Shown here: in pieces, positions 25,344 to 35,294 of the stretch
Layout of the letters: every line of letters starts with the position of its first letter
How positions within the stretch are numbered: the stretch's first letter is position 1
Notes under the pieces: model-generated
What the model saw: only the letters and a program-made list of their open reading frames with translations
Databases searched by the model: none
Told to the model about the DNA's origin: nothing
Assembly: GCF_004296405.1 (NCBI RefSeq)
Contig: NZ_PSRR01000007.1
Location: forward strand, 1 to 64,000
From: Bradyrhizobium sp. Leo170
GTDB lineage: Bacteria; Pseudomonadota; Alphaproteobacteria; Rhizobiales; Xanthobacteraceae
Reading direction: 5' to 3'
DNA: 64,000 nucleotides
Translations under genes and position numbers: made by a program

Positions 25344-27728
25344 CTACTCCGCCGCTTTCGCCTGCGGTGGCGTTGCCGTCCCGCGCAATTTCTCCGACAG
25401 GTTGATCAGGAACATCGCGGTCGGCCGGAGGATGAAGAGGTCGGCGACGAGGGCTGCGATCATCGAGAAGGCGGAGAGCCAGCCGAACAGGCGCAGCGAC
25501 GGCAGGTCGGAGAATACGGTCACCACCAGGCCGCAGGCCAGCACCACCGTGGTCAGGATCAGCGCGGGTCCGACCAGGACGGTCGCGCGCTCCACCGCGA
25601 GCGCGGCGGTGATGCCGGGCTTGCGCTCGAGCCTCAAGCGGTTGAGGAAGTGGATGGTCGCGGAGAGGCCGAGGCCGAACGATACCGTCAGCGCCACGAC
25701 GCTCGCAAATTGCAGGCCTTCGCCGAGCAGCCACAACACCGTGCCGGACAGCACCACCGGGAAGATTCCCGGCAGGATGCAGGAGAACATCACGACGACG
25801 GAGCGGAAGGCGAGCCCGATGAAGATCGCGACCAGGGCGAATTCGATCGTCAGCCCGTGGTTGAGCTTCTCGATCATGCTGGCGCTGTTGCGCGCGGCGA
25901 TCGCGGACAGGCCGGTGACGGCGATCTCGTAGCCGGGATGCTCGGCGCGCACCTTGTCGAGCGCATGATCGAGCTTGTCGACCACCGGCAGGATCTCGCT
26001 TGAATCGAGATCGGGCACGCGGCCGGACACCACCACGGCATCCTGATTCGCGGAAATGAAGCGCCGCACCAGATGTTCGGGGATGACGCTGACATATTCC
26101 TTCAGCGTCGCCACGTCGGTCGCGCCCGCCTTCTCGGCAAGCCAGCGGCGCAGCGTTTCCAGCGACCAGACATTGCCGACGCCGGCTGCGCCTTCGACCG
26201 TTGAGTGAACCTCCGCGATCACCTTCAAGGTCTCGGCGGAGTAGAGCGAAGCGCCCTTCGGGAATTCGACCAGGACATCGATCGGATTGGCGCCGGTCAG
26301 CTTCGCGTCAAGCCGATTGCTGGCCTCAACCGCCTGCTGCTTGTTCGGCACCTGGTCGGCCAGCCGATAGCGCGGCTCGAGATTGGCATAGATGATGCCG
26401 AGCCCGCCGACGAAGATCAGCGCGACCAGGCTGAACAGCCCAGGCCGGCTGACCATGCGCACCGCGATCCAGTAGCAGAAATTGCGCAGCGCCTGCACGC
26501 CGGCATCCGCGCTCTGGAACTTGACCGCGAAGATGCGCTCGTTGCGCACGAACAATACGCCGAATACCGGCACCAAAGACAGCACCGCGAGCAACGCGAT
26601 GATGGTGGCGGCAAGCCCCGCCTCGCCGAATTTGCGTATCAGGTCGGAATCGGAGAACTGCAGCGCGATAAAGGAAATGCCGGCGGTCGCGTGCGTCAGC
26701 ACGCAGGCCGGCCCCACCACCCGGACGGCATTGGTGAACGCGCTCAATTTGTCCTGCCCCGCGATCAGCCGGTCGCGCGCCGCAAAGGTGAGCTGCATCG
26801 AGTCGGAGAAGCTGATCACCATGATGAGCGGCGTCATCACGTTCAGGAACATGTTGAGATTGAAATTGGCCCAGCCGAGGGCGCCGAGCGCGAGCAGGAT
26901 CGCAATCATCGGCGGGAATGCCGCCACCACCATGAAGGAGATCTTGCGGAAGAAGATGATCGCGATGACGCAGCCGGCAAGGATGCCGAGGACGTTGTAG
27001 GTCAGCCCGTCGCGCTCGACAGCGTTGCGGATCTCGAGCTGCATCACCGGCACGCCGGAGAGCTGGGCGTTGAGGCCGCTGCCGGAGAGATCGTCGGCCA
27101 TGACCTTGCGGATCTCGCCGACTGCGGTGCTCAGCTTGTTGCTTGAGACCACTTCCGGATCAAGCGACAGCACGACGAGCGCCAGCGTGCCGTCCTCCGA
27201 CAACAGCTTGCCGCGAATGATCTCGTTGGATTTCACCGTCTCGACGAACTTGTCGTAGGCCGCGCCTTCCGGCAGTTCGTTGGGGAACAGCGCCGCCGGC
27301 AACTTGCCGGGCTCCGGCGCCTGCCGCGCCGAGAACAGCGAGATCAGGCCGCGCACGCCTTCGACCAGTTGCAGGTCGGTGACCATGTCGCGCAACTTCT
27401 CGAGGTTGTCGCGCGCCAGCAGCGTCTTGCCCTCGACCACGACCAGCACGTCGAACTCGGTCGCCGGGAAGCGCTTCGTCACCTCCTCGTACTGCTTGTA
27501 GTCCTTGGTGTTGGAACGGAACAGTTGCGACAGCGAATCATCGATCTTGATCCGCTGGACGCCGAACACGGCCGCGATCATCAGCGCGACCAGCACGATC
27601 AGCGAGACCACCGGGGCTTTGACCGCGATCAGCCCGATGCGCTCCAGCCCGAAAGCGATGCTGGCCCCCTGCGGCGGCTCCTCGACCTTTCCGACGTGGA
27701 CCTGACTTTCGGAATTCTTTTCGAGCAT
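25344..27728 (-). CDS. RND/MMPL family exporter, HpnN-like
   Basis: A 794-residue inner-membrane exporter of the same superfamily as HpnN (COG1033 type). One helix near residues 33-52 is followed by a periplasmic loop to about 235, a helix bundle (IIFFRKISFMVVAAFPP, MVISFSDSMQLTF), a second loop (about 430-620) and a final bundle (TVSFGLGLSATIHFLNRLR). It is shorter than HpnN and clearly diverged from it. It lies downstream of eutB-hpnP-eutC on the same strand, after a 317-base gap. Lipid or hopanoid export is plausible from the family and neighbours but unproven. Confidence 0.8.
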   Translation of the reverse strand: MLEKNSESQVHVGKVEEPPQGASIAFGLERIGLIAVKAPVVSLIVLVALMIAAVFGVQRIKIDDSLSQLFRSNTKDYKQYEEVTKRFPATEFDVLVVVEGKTLLARDNLEKLRDMVTDLQLVEGVRGLISLFSARQAPEPGKLPAALFPNELPEGAAYDKFVETVKSNEIIRGKLLSEDGTLALVVLSLDPEVVSSNKLSTAVGEIRKVMADDLSGSGLNAQLSGVPVMQLEIRNAVERDGLTYNVLGILAGCVIAIIFFRKISFMVVAAFPPMIAILLALGALGWANFNLNMFLNVMTPLIMVISFSDSMQLTFAARDRLIAGQDKLSAFTNAVRVVGPACVLTHATAGISFIALQFSDSDLIRKFGEAGLAATIIALLAVLSLVPVFGVLFVRNERIFAVKFQSADAGVQALRNFCYWIAVRMVSRPGLFSLVALIFVGGLGIIYANLEPRYRLADQVPNKQQAVEASNRLDAKLTGANPIDVLVEFPKGASLYSAETLKVIAEVHSTVEGAAGVGNVWSLETLRRWLAEKAGATDVATLKEYVSVIPEHLVRRFISANQDAVVVSGRVPDLDSSEILPVVDKLDHALDKVRAEHPGYEIAVTGLSAIAARNSASMIEKLNHGLTIEFALVAIFIGLAFRSVVVMFSCILPGIFPVVLSGTVLWLLGEGLQFASVVALTVSFGLGLSATIHFLNRLRLERKPGITAALAVERATVLVGPALILTTVVLACGLVVTVFSDLPSLRLFGWLSAFSMIAALVADLFILRPTAMFLINLSEKLRGTATPPQAKAAE

Positions 27729-28045
27729 GCCCTGTCCAGTTCTGAAATCGGCGCGAATTGTCTAGCTTGGGTTTTACGGGCGTGAACAACGCTCTACGGC
27801 CACTTCCAATCGGCGCTAGCCTTTGAAAACACGGAAGTATTGACCGCCGCCGGTTTTACAGGCCCCTCCCCCGCCTCGCAAGCACGAGGGAGAGGTCAAA
27901 TCGGCGTGTGCGGTACAAAAATCGCCATTAAGTATCTGATTTGTCACAGCGCAGGAGCGGATCGGGCTGAAGCCGTCCTGCTCTCATCTCTTTGTTCGAA
28001 CGTGATCTTTTCGGAGGGCCGGTCCCGCCTCCCCGGATCATGAGC
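27729..28045. other. Gap between eutC and the RND exporter gene
   Basis: 317 bases without a gene. It contains a short CCTCG-CAAGCA-CGAGG stem within a CTCCC/GGGAG context near 27880, and a GATC-rich stretch ending GGATCATGAGCTC near 28040 related to the GATCATG repeats elsewhere. Exporter promoter elements are not obvious. Confidence 0.5.
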
Positions 28046-28813
28046 TCAGGGCGCGGCCAACTGCGGCGGAATGCCTCCGCTCTCGTCCTTCAACGCAACG
28101 CCAGTGACTTGGCGGCTCAGTCCCTCGCGGACCAGCCACGCGATTCGGTATGCGGCTTCCGCGTAGGTGAGGCCCGCGCGGTGAATGTTGGAGATGCAGT
28201 TTCGTTCCGCATCGGTGCGGCCGATCCGCGGCGCGAAGGTCAGGTAAGCGCCGAGGCTGTCGGGCGCGGACAGGCCGGGCCGCTCGCCAATCAGCACCAG
28301 GACCATGCGCGCGTTGAGAAGCGCACCGATCTCGTCGCCCAGCGCGACGCGGGCGCCCGAGGCGATCACGGTCCCGCCGATATTGATCCGGCCGGCCGCA
28401 AGCTGCGGCAGCAGATGGCGAATCAGTTCGACCGCATGGACATTGACCGCGGTCGGCGACAGGCCATCGCCGATCACAAGGTCCAGTTGGCTGGACGTGC
28501 TGCCGAGGCTCTCCAAGGCGCGCCGCGATTCGGGATCGAGCATGCGTCCAAGATCGGGACGCCTGAGATAGTCGCGGCGATCGCGCGCCTGGCTCAACAC
28601 CTGGAGCGGCTGCAGGCCGAGTTCGTTCAATCCTGCAATGAGGCCATCGAGATCGAAAGCGGCGTGAACGGCGTCGCGCGCACGGGCATGGTCGAGCGTG
28701 AAGCCCAGCAGCGCCTCGGTCGGCAGGCTGGCGCCGGAACGGCCGAGCCCGACGCGCGCCGGCGTCAATTCGCGCAGGCGCGTCAGCGAAAGGGGCGGCG
28801 CCGGTGGTTTCAT
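28046..28813 (-). CDS. eutC: Ethanolamine ammonia-lyase small subunit EutC
   Basis: A 255-residue light chain of adenosylcobalamin-dependent ethanolamine ammonia-lyase, which with EutB makes acetaldehyde and ammonia from ethanolamine. Family motifs include [41 protein letters not shown] and [13 protein letters not shown]. Length is normal for the short form of the subunit. The gene starts 6 bases after hpnP rather than next to eutB. No microcompartment genes are in the window, so the pathway is probably the non-carboxysomal form. Confidence 0.95.
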   Translation of the reverse strand: MKPPAPPLSLTRLRELTPARVGLGRSGASLPTEALLGFTLDHARARDAVHAAFDLDGLIAGLNELGLQPLQVLSQARDRRDYLRRPDLGRMLDPESRRALESLGSTSSQLDLVIGDGLSPTAVNVHAVELIRHLLPQLAAGRINIGGTVIASGARVALGDEIGALLNARMVLVLIGERPGLSAPDSLGAYLTFAPRIGRTDAERNCISNIHRAGLTYAEAAYRIAWLVREGLSRQVTGVALKDESGGIPPQLAAP

Positions 28814-28819
28814 TTCCGG

Positions 28820-30406
28820 CTACTCGGCAGGCACGGAAGCTTCGCGCAACCGGATCGAATAGTTCGACGCGTTCTGCTGGCCGCTCGAGGCCGCACGCGC
28901 GAACGTGATCAGGTGATGCGCGATCATCGACGATGCGATCAATCCCTCGATGTCGCCGCGGCGAAGCCGCCCGAGCGCGAACTTCCAGAATGTCCGCTTA
29001 TAGTCACCGAGCACGCCGACCTGCCAGAAGATGTTGCGCAGCATGATCAGCCCGCGCCTGATATTGGCCCAGCTCTTCATTTCCGGGTTGACCGGGACCT
29101 TCACGCGGTTGGCGTAGGTGTAGTCGCATTGGTGCTCGTAACGAGCGAACAGCTTTTCGGGCTCGTAGGCCACCTCCATGCACCGCTTCCAGGAGCTGAT
29201 GACCTGATCGTAGGGCAGAAGGAACTCGACGTTGGAGTCGCGGCTGTCGTCCTCGACCAGGCGTCCCTCGCGTTCGAGCCGATCCCAGAGCGGCGTCTTC
29301 GGCAGCGCCTGCAGCAGGTTGATCGTCAATAGCGGAATCCGGGATTCATCGACGAAAGCAAGCAGCGCGTCCGCGGTCTCGGGCTTGTCGGTGTCCAGGC
29401 CCATGATGATGCCGGAGACGACCTCCATGCCGTAGGAATTGATGGTCTGAACGCCTTCCAGGATCGGGACCATCATGTTGTGGTCCTTGTGCATGGCCTT
29501 CAGCGCGTCGGGATCGGGCGTCTCGATGCCGCAGAAGATCGTGACGAAGTAGGCTTCGCGCATCTTCTCGAGGATCTCGGGCCGCTTGGCGATGTTCAGC
29601 GTCGCCTCGCAGGCGAGCCGCACGACGTAACCAGTCTTCTTCTGCCACTCGATCAGATGCGGCAACAGGTCCAGCGTCGCCTTGCGGTTGCCGATGAAAT
29701 TGTCGTCGACGAAATAGACCGTGTCGGTCATGCCGCATTCGCGCAGCCGGTCGAGCTCGGCGATGATCTGCTGCGGCGTCTTCAGGCGCGGGTTGCGGCC
29801 GTAGAGGCCGGGGATATCGCAGAACTCGCACTGATAGGGGCAGCCGCTGGAGAACTGGATGCTGCCGAGGAAATAGCGTTTGGTCTCGGCAAGCTCGTAG
29901 GCCGGAATCGGGAACTCCGTCATCGGCACACGGTCCACGGTCTTCAGGACCACCTGCTCAGCGGGACGCGACGTATCGCGCGCGAGCCGTGCGATCAGCT
30001 CATTGGTGGCGTCGCCGAGTTCGCCGACATGGAGATAATCGAAGGACGGATAGTAGTCCGGACATGCGCTGACCGACGGGCCGCCAAGGGCGACGGCAAG
30101 ATCGAAGGCGTGCGCGCGGCGGCAGATGTCGTTCATGTGGTGGCGCTGGATGTGCATGCCGCTGACGAACACCGCCTCCGCCCACTCGAAATCTGCCTTG
30201 GTGGCGGGACGGATGTTCTCGTCGATGAAGCGGACCTGCCAGTTTTCCGGCAGATAGGCCGCGATCAGCAAGAGCCCCTGCGGCGGCATGAAAGCCTTGA
30301 CGCCGTCGGTCAACGGATAGGCGTATTCGAACGTACCGAACGCCGATGTGTAGCGCGGGAAGACGCAGAGGATGCGTCGTGCCGCCTCGATGCCCTCAGC
30401 TCTCAT
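28820..30406 (-). CDS. hpnP: Hopanoid C-2 methylase HpnP (B12-binding radical SAM)
   Basis: A 528-residue protein. An N-terminal cobalamin-binding domain (about residues 10-150, with LGGPSVSACPDYYPSFDY) precedes a radical SAM core whose cluster motif is C189-PYQ-C193-EF-C196 followed by DIPGLYGRNPR. A DUF4070-type C-terminal domain (DSNVEFLLPYDQVI ... RTFWKFALGRLRRGDIEGLI) completes it. This architecture and motif set match HpnP, which adds the 2-methyl group to hopanoids and occurs in Bradyrhizobium, Rhodopseudomonas and Methylobacterium. Other DUF4070 methylases are similar, so a relative with another lipid substrate is possible, but the complete hopanoid locus 15 kb away supports HpnP. It lies between eutB (141-base gap) and eutC (6-base gap). 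AAGGAAG precedes the start. Confidence 0.8.
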   Translation of the reverse strand: MRAEGIEAARRILCVFPRYTSAFGTFEYAYPLTDGVKAFMPPQGLLLIAAYLPENWQVRFIDENIRPATKADFEWAEAVFVSGMHIQRHHMNDICRRAHAFDLAVALGGPSVSACPDYYPSFDYLHVGELGDATNELIARLARDTSRPAEQVVLKTVDRVPMTEFPIPAYELAETKRYFLGSIQFSSGCPYQCEFCDIPGLYGRNPRLKTPQQIIAELDRLRECGMTDTVYFVDDNFIGNRKATLDLLPHLIEWQKKTGYVVRLACEATLNIAKRPEILEKMREAYFVTIFCGIETPDPDALKAMHKDHNMMVPILEGVQTINSYGMEVVSGIIMGLDTDKPETADALLAFVDESRIPLLTINLLQALPKTPLWDRLEREGRLVEDDSRDSNVEFLLPYDQVISSWKRCMEVAYEPEKLFARYEHQCDYTYANRVKVPVNPEMKSWANIRRGLIMLRNIFWQVGVLGDYKRTFWKFALGRLRRGDIEGLIASSMIAHHLITFARAASSGQQNASNYSIRLREASVPAE

Positions 30407-30547
30407 CCAAACTTCCTTAAGACGAGCCTAAACCAAATGTAAGCACGGCATCGGACGCTGGGCCAGAAATTCTTCAAGATTGTGGCGGCGCACACGCGCC
30501 GGGAACGGGTCGTTGCCAAAGAGCACTGCGAGAGGGAACGCCGAGTT

Positions 30548-31930
30548 TCAGGCGATCAGGCGCGAGGCAAATTCGGGCAGCAGCCCTGCGCGATCGGTGA
30601 GCCGGAAGTCGTTCCCCGCGAGCCCGGCGCGCAACAGCCAGTCGTCGAATTCGGGCGCCCGCTTGAGGCCGAAGACGTCCCGGACATAGAGCGCGTCGTG
30701 GAACGACGTCGACTGGTAATTCAGCATGACATCATCGGCGCCGGGCACCCCCATGATGAAGGTGACAGCGGCCGCGGCCAGCAGCGTCAGGAGATTGTCC
30801 ATGTCGTCCTGGTCGGCCTCGGCGTGGTTGGTGTAGCAGACGTCGACGCCGAGCGGCAGGCCGAGCAGCTTGCCGCAGAAGTGATCCTCAAGGCCGGCGC
30901 GAATGATTTCCTTGCCGTCGTAGAGATATTCCGGGCCGATGAAGCCGACCACGCTGTTGACGAGCAAAGGATCGAAGGCGCGGGCGACCGCATAGGCGCG
31001 GGCCTCGCAAGTCTGCTGGTCGACGCCATGATGGGCGTTGGCCGACAGCGCCGAGCCCTGCCCGGTCTCGAAATACATGACGTTGTCGCCGACCGTGCCG
31101 CGGCGGAGCGACAGCCCCGCCTCGCGCGCTTCGCCGAGCAGCACGAGATCGACGCCGAAGCTGCGGTTGGCGGCTTCCGTCCCGGCGATCGACTGGAATA
31201 CCAGGTCGACCGGCAGGCCCTGCCCGATCAGCCCCAGCGTCGTCGTCACATGGGTCAGCACGCAGCCCTGGGTTGGGACCGAAAGGCGCGTGATGATGTC
31301 GTCAAGCAGCCTGAGCAGGCCGCCGATGACGTTGGGGTCATCGCTTGCTGGATTGATGCCGATGCAGGCGTCGCCCGATCCGAGCAGGAGCCCATCGAGG
31401 ATCGAGGCGGTGATGCCCTTGAGGTCATCGAAGGGATGGTTGGGCTGCAGTCGCGTGCTCATCCGGCCGCGCAGCCCGATGGTGTTGCGGAAGCGGGTCG
31501 TCACTTCGCATTTCTTCGCGACCAGGATCAGGTCCTGGTTGCGCATCAGTTTCGACACCGCGGCCGCCATTTCGGGCGTGATGCCGCGGGACAACTTCTG
31601 CAGCGTGTCGGTGCTCGCGGCATCCGACAGCAGCCAGTCACGAAAGCCGCCGACGGTCAGCGACGAGATGGCCGCAAAAGCTGCGGCATCATGGGTATCG
31701 AGGATCAGGCGGGTGACCTCGTCGTCCTCGTAAGGAATGACCGCCTCGTTCAGGAACCGCTTCAACGGCACATCGGCGAGTGCGATCCGCGCCGCGATCG
31801 TCTCCTCCGCACTGCCAGCCGCGATCCCGGCAAGGCGGTCGCCGGAGCGCGGCGGCGTGGCCTTGGCGAGCAGGTCGCGCAGATCGCCGAATACGTAAGA
31901 AGTGGCACCGATGACGTGGCGATAGACCAT
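30548..31930 (-). CDS. eutB: Ethanolamine ammonia-lyase large subunit EutB
   Basis: A 460-residue TIM-barrel catalytic chain of ethanolamine ammonia-lyase. Conserved segments are SSLTVGGFRDWLLSDAAS, GSGDACIGINPASDDP, QTCEARAYAVARAFDPLLVNSVVGFIGPEYLYDG and MGVPGADDVMLNYQSTSFHDA. It is the first gene of eutB-hpnP-eutC and divergent from a chemoreceptor. The enzyme needs B12, as does HpnP, so the three genes share a cofactor demand. Confidence 0.96.
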   Translation of the reverse strand: MVYRHVIGATSYVFGDLRDLLAKATPPRSGDRLAGIAAGSAEETIAARIALADVPLKRFLNEAVIPYEDDEVTRLILDTHDAAAFAAISSLTVGGFRDWLLSDAASTDTLQKLSRGITPEMAAAVSKLMRNQDLILVAKKCEVTTRFRNTIGLRGRMSTRLQPNHPFDDLKGITASILDGLLLGSGDACIGINPASDDPNVIGGLLRLLDDIITRLSVPTQGCVLTHVTTTLGLIGQGLPVDLVFQSIAGTEAANRSFGVDLVLLGEAREAGLSLRRGTVGDNVMYFETGQGSALSANAHHGVDQQTCEARAYAVARAFDPLLVNSVVGFIGPEYLYDGKEIIRAGLEDHFCGKLLGLPLGVDVCYTNHAEADQDDMDNLLTLLAAAAVTFIMGVPGADDVMLNYQSTSFHDALYVRDVFGLKRAPEFDDWLLRAGLAGNDFRLTDRAGLLPEFASRLIA

Positions 31931-32143
31931 GACGAGTTCCCGCGCGCTGGCCGCGCTTCATTGGATCAACAGCCTATCACCATGCAAGAACCGGTGCCGA
32001 TCGGTTATCCGGGCCGGACGCCGCCTGGGTCGCTTGCCTTTGGTTGCAATGCGGAAAACTTCGCGCATTAAGAAATTGTCCATCAAGATTCTAGATGATT
32101 TTACCGGCCGTCGGTGCTCCCCGGCCCATCTGGAGTGCCGCGA

Positions 32144-33892
32144 ATGGCTGAAATCACGACCTCTCCCCGCCCCATCCCTGTCCGCGCCATGGCGTCCCGG
32201 CTTTCGCTTGCTGCCAAGCTGTATGCGATCTTTGCACTGTTCGCGGTGCTGACCGCGGCCATCACCTTCCTGTCCGACTACAACAGCCGCCGGAACGCGG
32301 AGCTCACGGAGGCTGTGGAGACGGCAAGCCACGCGGCGCTGAACGTCGAGCGGGTCAATTCGCTCGTCTATGCGGTGGTGATGGAATCCCGCGGCATCTA
32401 CATGTCGACGGATCCGGCCACGGTGAAGAAATACGGCGATGGGCTGCTCAAGTTCAACGAGCGCATCCTCGCCGTGGTCAAGAACTGGGAGCAGATCGTC
32501 CGGGCCGACGATGCCGAGCAGTTCGCCAAATTCAAGAAGCGCATCGAGCAGTTCGTTGATTTCCGCAAGGAGCTCGTGCGCCGCGGCGTCGAGATCGGCG
32601 CCGCCGCGGGCCGCGAATGGGGTGACAACGACGCCAATCGCGACGTGCGCACGGCGCTGAACAAGGATCTGGAGGCGCTGTCGAAGGTCTATGCCGAGCG
32701 CAGCAAGAAGCTGGCGCAGGAGACCGACACCAACCGCACCCTGGCGCTCGTCCTGACCGGCCTCGGCGGCCTGGCGCTGGTTCTGGTGGTGCTCGGCGTG
32801 CTGATCATCTCGCGCTCGGTCGCCCGCCCGCTGTCCGCGATCACCACCACGATCAGGCAGGTCGCGGAAGGCGAGGAGAACGTCGCGGTTCCTCACACTG
32901 GGCGCGGCGACGAGATCGGCGCGCTGGCGCGCGCAATCGAGATCTTCCGGGAGGCGATGCAGCGCAACCGCAACCTCAATTCACAGGTGCTGCAGGAATC
33001 GAAGGCACGCGACGAGCGCACCAGGCACATCGAAGCCTCGGTGGAAGCATTCCGCGAGGCGATCGGCGCGGTGCTGCGCGCGGTCAACGACAATGCGGCC
33101 TCGATGCGCGATACCGCGCAGGCCATTGCCAGCGTGGCATCCGATGCCAGCGATCGCGCGGTGACGGCCGCCGGCGCCACCACGCAGGCCGCCGATAATG
33201 TCTCCGCCGTCGCCAGCGCGGCCGAAGAACTCTCGGCCTCGGTGCAGGAGATCGGCCGCCAGATCCGCCAGTCCGCCGGCGCGGTCGAAGAGGCCGGCCA
33301 GCGCACCGACAGGTCGGTCGCCGAGATCGAAGGGCTTGCCGCCGCGACCCAGCGCATCGACGGCGTGCTCACGCTGATCCGGGCCATCGCCGAGCAGACC
33401 AACCTGCTCGCGCTCAACGCCACCATCGAGGCCGCGCGCGCCGGTGACGCCGGCCGCGGCTTTGCGGTCGTCGCCCATGAGGTCAAGGCGCTGGCGGAGC
33501 AGACCGCGAAAGCCACCGTCGACATCGGCGAGAATATCGGCACGATCCAGGCCTCGACGCGCAATTCGGTCGAAGCAGTGCGCGAGATCGGCAACGCCGT
33601 GCGCGAGATCAACGTGGTGACATCGAATATCGCAAGCGCAGTCGGCGAGCAGGATGCCGCGACGCGCGAGATCTCGATCAATGCGCAGGCGGCCGCGCAA
33701 GGCAATGACACGCTGGTGGTCAATATCGGCTCACTCAGCGACGCGATGGGCAAGACATCCGTCGCCGCGGAATCCGTGCTTGCCGCGTCCGGCGAATTGA
33801 CTGCGACGGCGGAGACGCTATCGCGCGAGGTCGAGAAGTTTTTCGGTAATTTGCGCGCCGATCCGATTGAGGGCGCGCGGAAGAGCGCGTGA
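32144..33892 (+). CDS. Methyl-accepting chemotaxis protein
   Basis: A 582-residue transmembrane chemoreceptor. A first helix near residues 23-43 precedes a four-helix-type periplasmic domain (to about 205) and a second helix ([20 protein letters not shown]). HAMP follows ([23 protein letters not shown]), then a long coiled-coil signalling domain whose tip is [20 protein letters not shown]. The ATG at 32144 has TGGAG upstream. It diverges from eutB with a 213-base gap, so ethanolamine or a related amine is a possible ligand, only by context. Its stop abuts that of the convergent histidine kinase (TGATCA). Confidence 0.93.
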   Translation: MAEITTSPRPIPVRAMASRLSLAAKLYAIFALFAVLTAAITFLSDYNSRRNAELTEAVETASHAALNVERVNSLVYAVVMESRGIYMSTDPATVKKYGDGLLKFNERILAVVKNWEQIVRADDAEQFAKFKKRIEQFVDFRKELVRRGVEIGAAAGREWGDNDANRDVRTALNKDLEALSKVYAERSKKLAQETDTNRTLALVLTGLGGLALVLVVLGVLIISRSVARPLSAITTTIRQVAEGEENVAVPHTGRGDEIGALARAIEIFREAMQRNRNLNSQVLQESKARDERTRHIEASVEAFREAIGAVLRAVNDNAASMRDTAQAIASVASDASDRAVTAAGATTQAADNVSAVASAAEELSASVQEIGRQIRQSAGAVEEAGQRTDRSVAEIEGLAAATQRIDGVLTLIRAIAEQTNLLALNATIEAARAGDAGRGFAVVAHEVKALAEQTAKATVDIGENIGTIQASTRNSVEAVREIGNAVREINVVTSNIASAVGEQDAATREISINAQAAAQGNDTLVVNIGSLSDAMGKTSVAAESVLAASGELTATAETLSREVEKFFGNLRADPIEGARKSA

Positions 33893-35203
33893 TCAGTCCG
33901 CGCTTCGGTGCGCGCTCTGCTCGCCCACGATCCTGGGCAACAGCAGTTGAACGCGCGTGCCGCTGCCGGGCTCGCTATCCAGCCTGATGCGCCCTCCCAG
34001 GCGCTCGGTTACGATGTTGTGGACGATATGCAGACCGAGACCGGTCGCGCCTTCATGGCGGCGGGTCGTGAAGAAGGGATCGAACGCCCGACGCCTGGTC
34101 TCGGCACTCATCCCTGAACCGTTGTCGGCAAACACCACCTCGATATGATCGGGCCCTGCGCCGCGCACGGTCAGGTCGACGGCACCGCGGCGGTCGTCCG
34201 GAAACGCGTGCGCGATGACATTGAACGCCAGATTGGTCAGGACCTGACCATAAGGGCCAGGATAGCTGTTCATCCGAAGATTTGGCTCACACCATCCATT
34301 CAACGTGATGCCGCGCTCCTGAAACTCGGGACGCAGGTTGAGGAGGATCCGTCCGGTCAATTCGCCAACATCAAATTCTCGCCGCTCGGATTGATCGTCG
34401 TCGGCTGCGACCTGCTTGAACGCGCTCACCAGTTCGGCCGCGCGATTGAGGTTCGTCACGAGTTGGTTCGATGCATCGTTGATCGCGGCGACGAACTCGG
34501 TCAGCGTCGACCGGCGGAGCCCGCCGCGCGCGGCTTCGGCCGCAAAGCGCTCGGTCCTGCGCTGAAGTGACGAGGCAACCGTCAGGCTGATGCCGACGGG
34601 ATTGTTGACCTCATGGGCAACGCCCGCGACCATCCGTCCAAGCGCGGCAAGCTTCTCGGCTTCAACCAGCGACGCCTGGGCCTCACGCAGATCTTGCAGC
34701 GCGGCCTCGGCAGCATCGCGGGCCTGGCGAAGCGCCTGCTCGCTGCGCTTCCGTTCGGTGATCTCCTCCGCCGCGACATTGATGGCAACGATCTGGCCGC
34801 TTGGGGCGCGCAACGGGTGCCAATACGTTACCCAGAAACGCTCATCGACCCGATCGGCCCGTTGACCGGCGACTTCAACGCCGATCACCGGTTCGCCGGT
34901 CTCCATGATCGACCGCACGATCTGCTCGACCGAGTCGGCCAGCGCCGGCACGCAATCCCTGACGGAGCGTCCGAGATGGTACTCGACGGACAATCCGCAT
35001 ATCTCGGTAAGACGTTGATTGATCTGCAGATACCGGCAGTCTGGAGACAGGCATGCGAGCCCGATCGGCGCTGTGTCATAGACCAGTTGCAGCGCCGGCT
35101 GCGGGAACAACATGACGGCCGCTGGTTCGCCCCCCGGCCTCGCATTCGCAGTATTCGACACCACGCCTCCCCTGCTGCCGAGTGGGCTAATTGCCGGAAG
35201 CAC
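33893..35203 (-). CDS. PAS-domain sensor histidine kinase
   Basis: A 436-residue cytosolic kinase. A PAS domain (about residues 40-155, with LACLSPDCRYLQINQRL and a PAC end WHPLRAPSGQIVAINV) is followed by a coiled coil. The H box is MVAGVAHEVNNPVG with His near residue 200. The ATPase domain has the N box LTNLAFNVIAHAF, DNGSGM and GATGLGLHIV. No membrane helix or receiver domain is seen, and no cognate response regulator is adjacent. The start is a GTG at 35203; ATG 35113 is a shorter option that keeps the PAS domain. It lies 91 bases downstream of the formylglycine-enzyme-like gene on the same strand. Confidence 0.88.
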   Translation of the reverse strand: MLPAISPLGSRGGVVSNTANARPGGEPAAVMLFPQPALQLVYDTAPIGLACLSPDCRYLQINQRLTEICGLSVEYHLGRSVRDCVPALADSVEQIVRSIMETGEPVIGVEVAGQRADRVDERFWVTYWHPLRAPSGQIVAINVAAEEITERKRSEQALRQARDAAEAALQDLREAQASLVEAEKLAALGRMVAGVAHEVNNPVGISLTVASSLQRRTERFAAEAARGGLRRSTLTEFVAAINDASNQLVTNLNRAAELVSAFKQVAADDDQSERREFDVGELTGRILLNLRPEFQERGITLNGWCEPNLRMNSYPGPYGQVLTNLAFNVIAHAFPDDRRGAVDLTVRGAGPDHIEVVFADNGSGMSAETRRRAFDPFFTTRRHEGATGLGLHIVHNIVTERLGGRIRLDSEPGSGTRVQLLLPRIVGEQSAHRSAD

Positions 35204-35294
35204 AGACTTGTTCCCATCATCGGAACCGATTCAATGACGCTTTCCTAGCTCGGTAGCACGTTCAGCGGTGTGCAACCAGCAGGATGACCGCGCA

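Noticed and set aside
25344-27728. Calling this exporter a second HpnN
   Set aside because: It is shorter and shares only the superfamily motifs and topology with HpnN, so only a family name is justified.
30407-30547. General-stress (EcfG-type) promoter directly before hpnP
   Set aside because: GGAAC words occur there only on the wrong strand, and no matching -10 element at the right distance was seen on the transcribed strand.
30482-32071. 529-codon rightward open frame opposite eutB
   Set aside because: It is antisense to a strongly conserved gene and has no domain or ribosome binding site.
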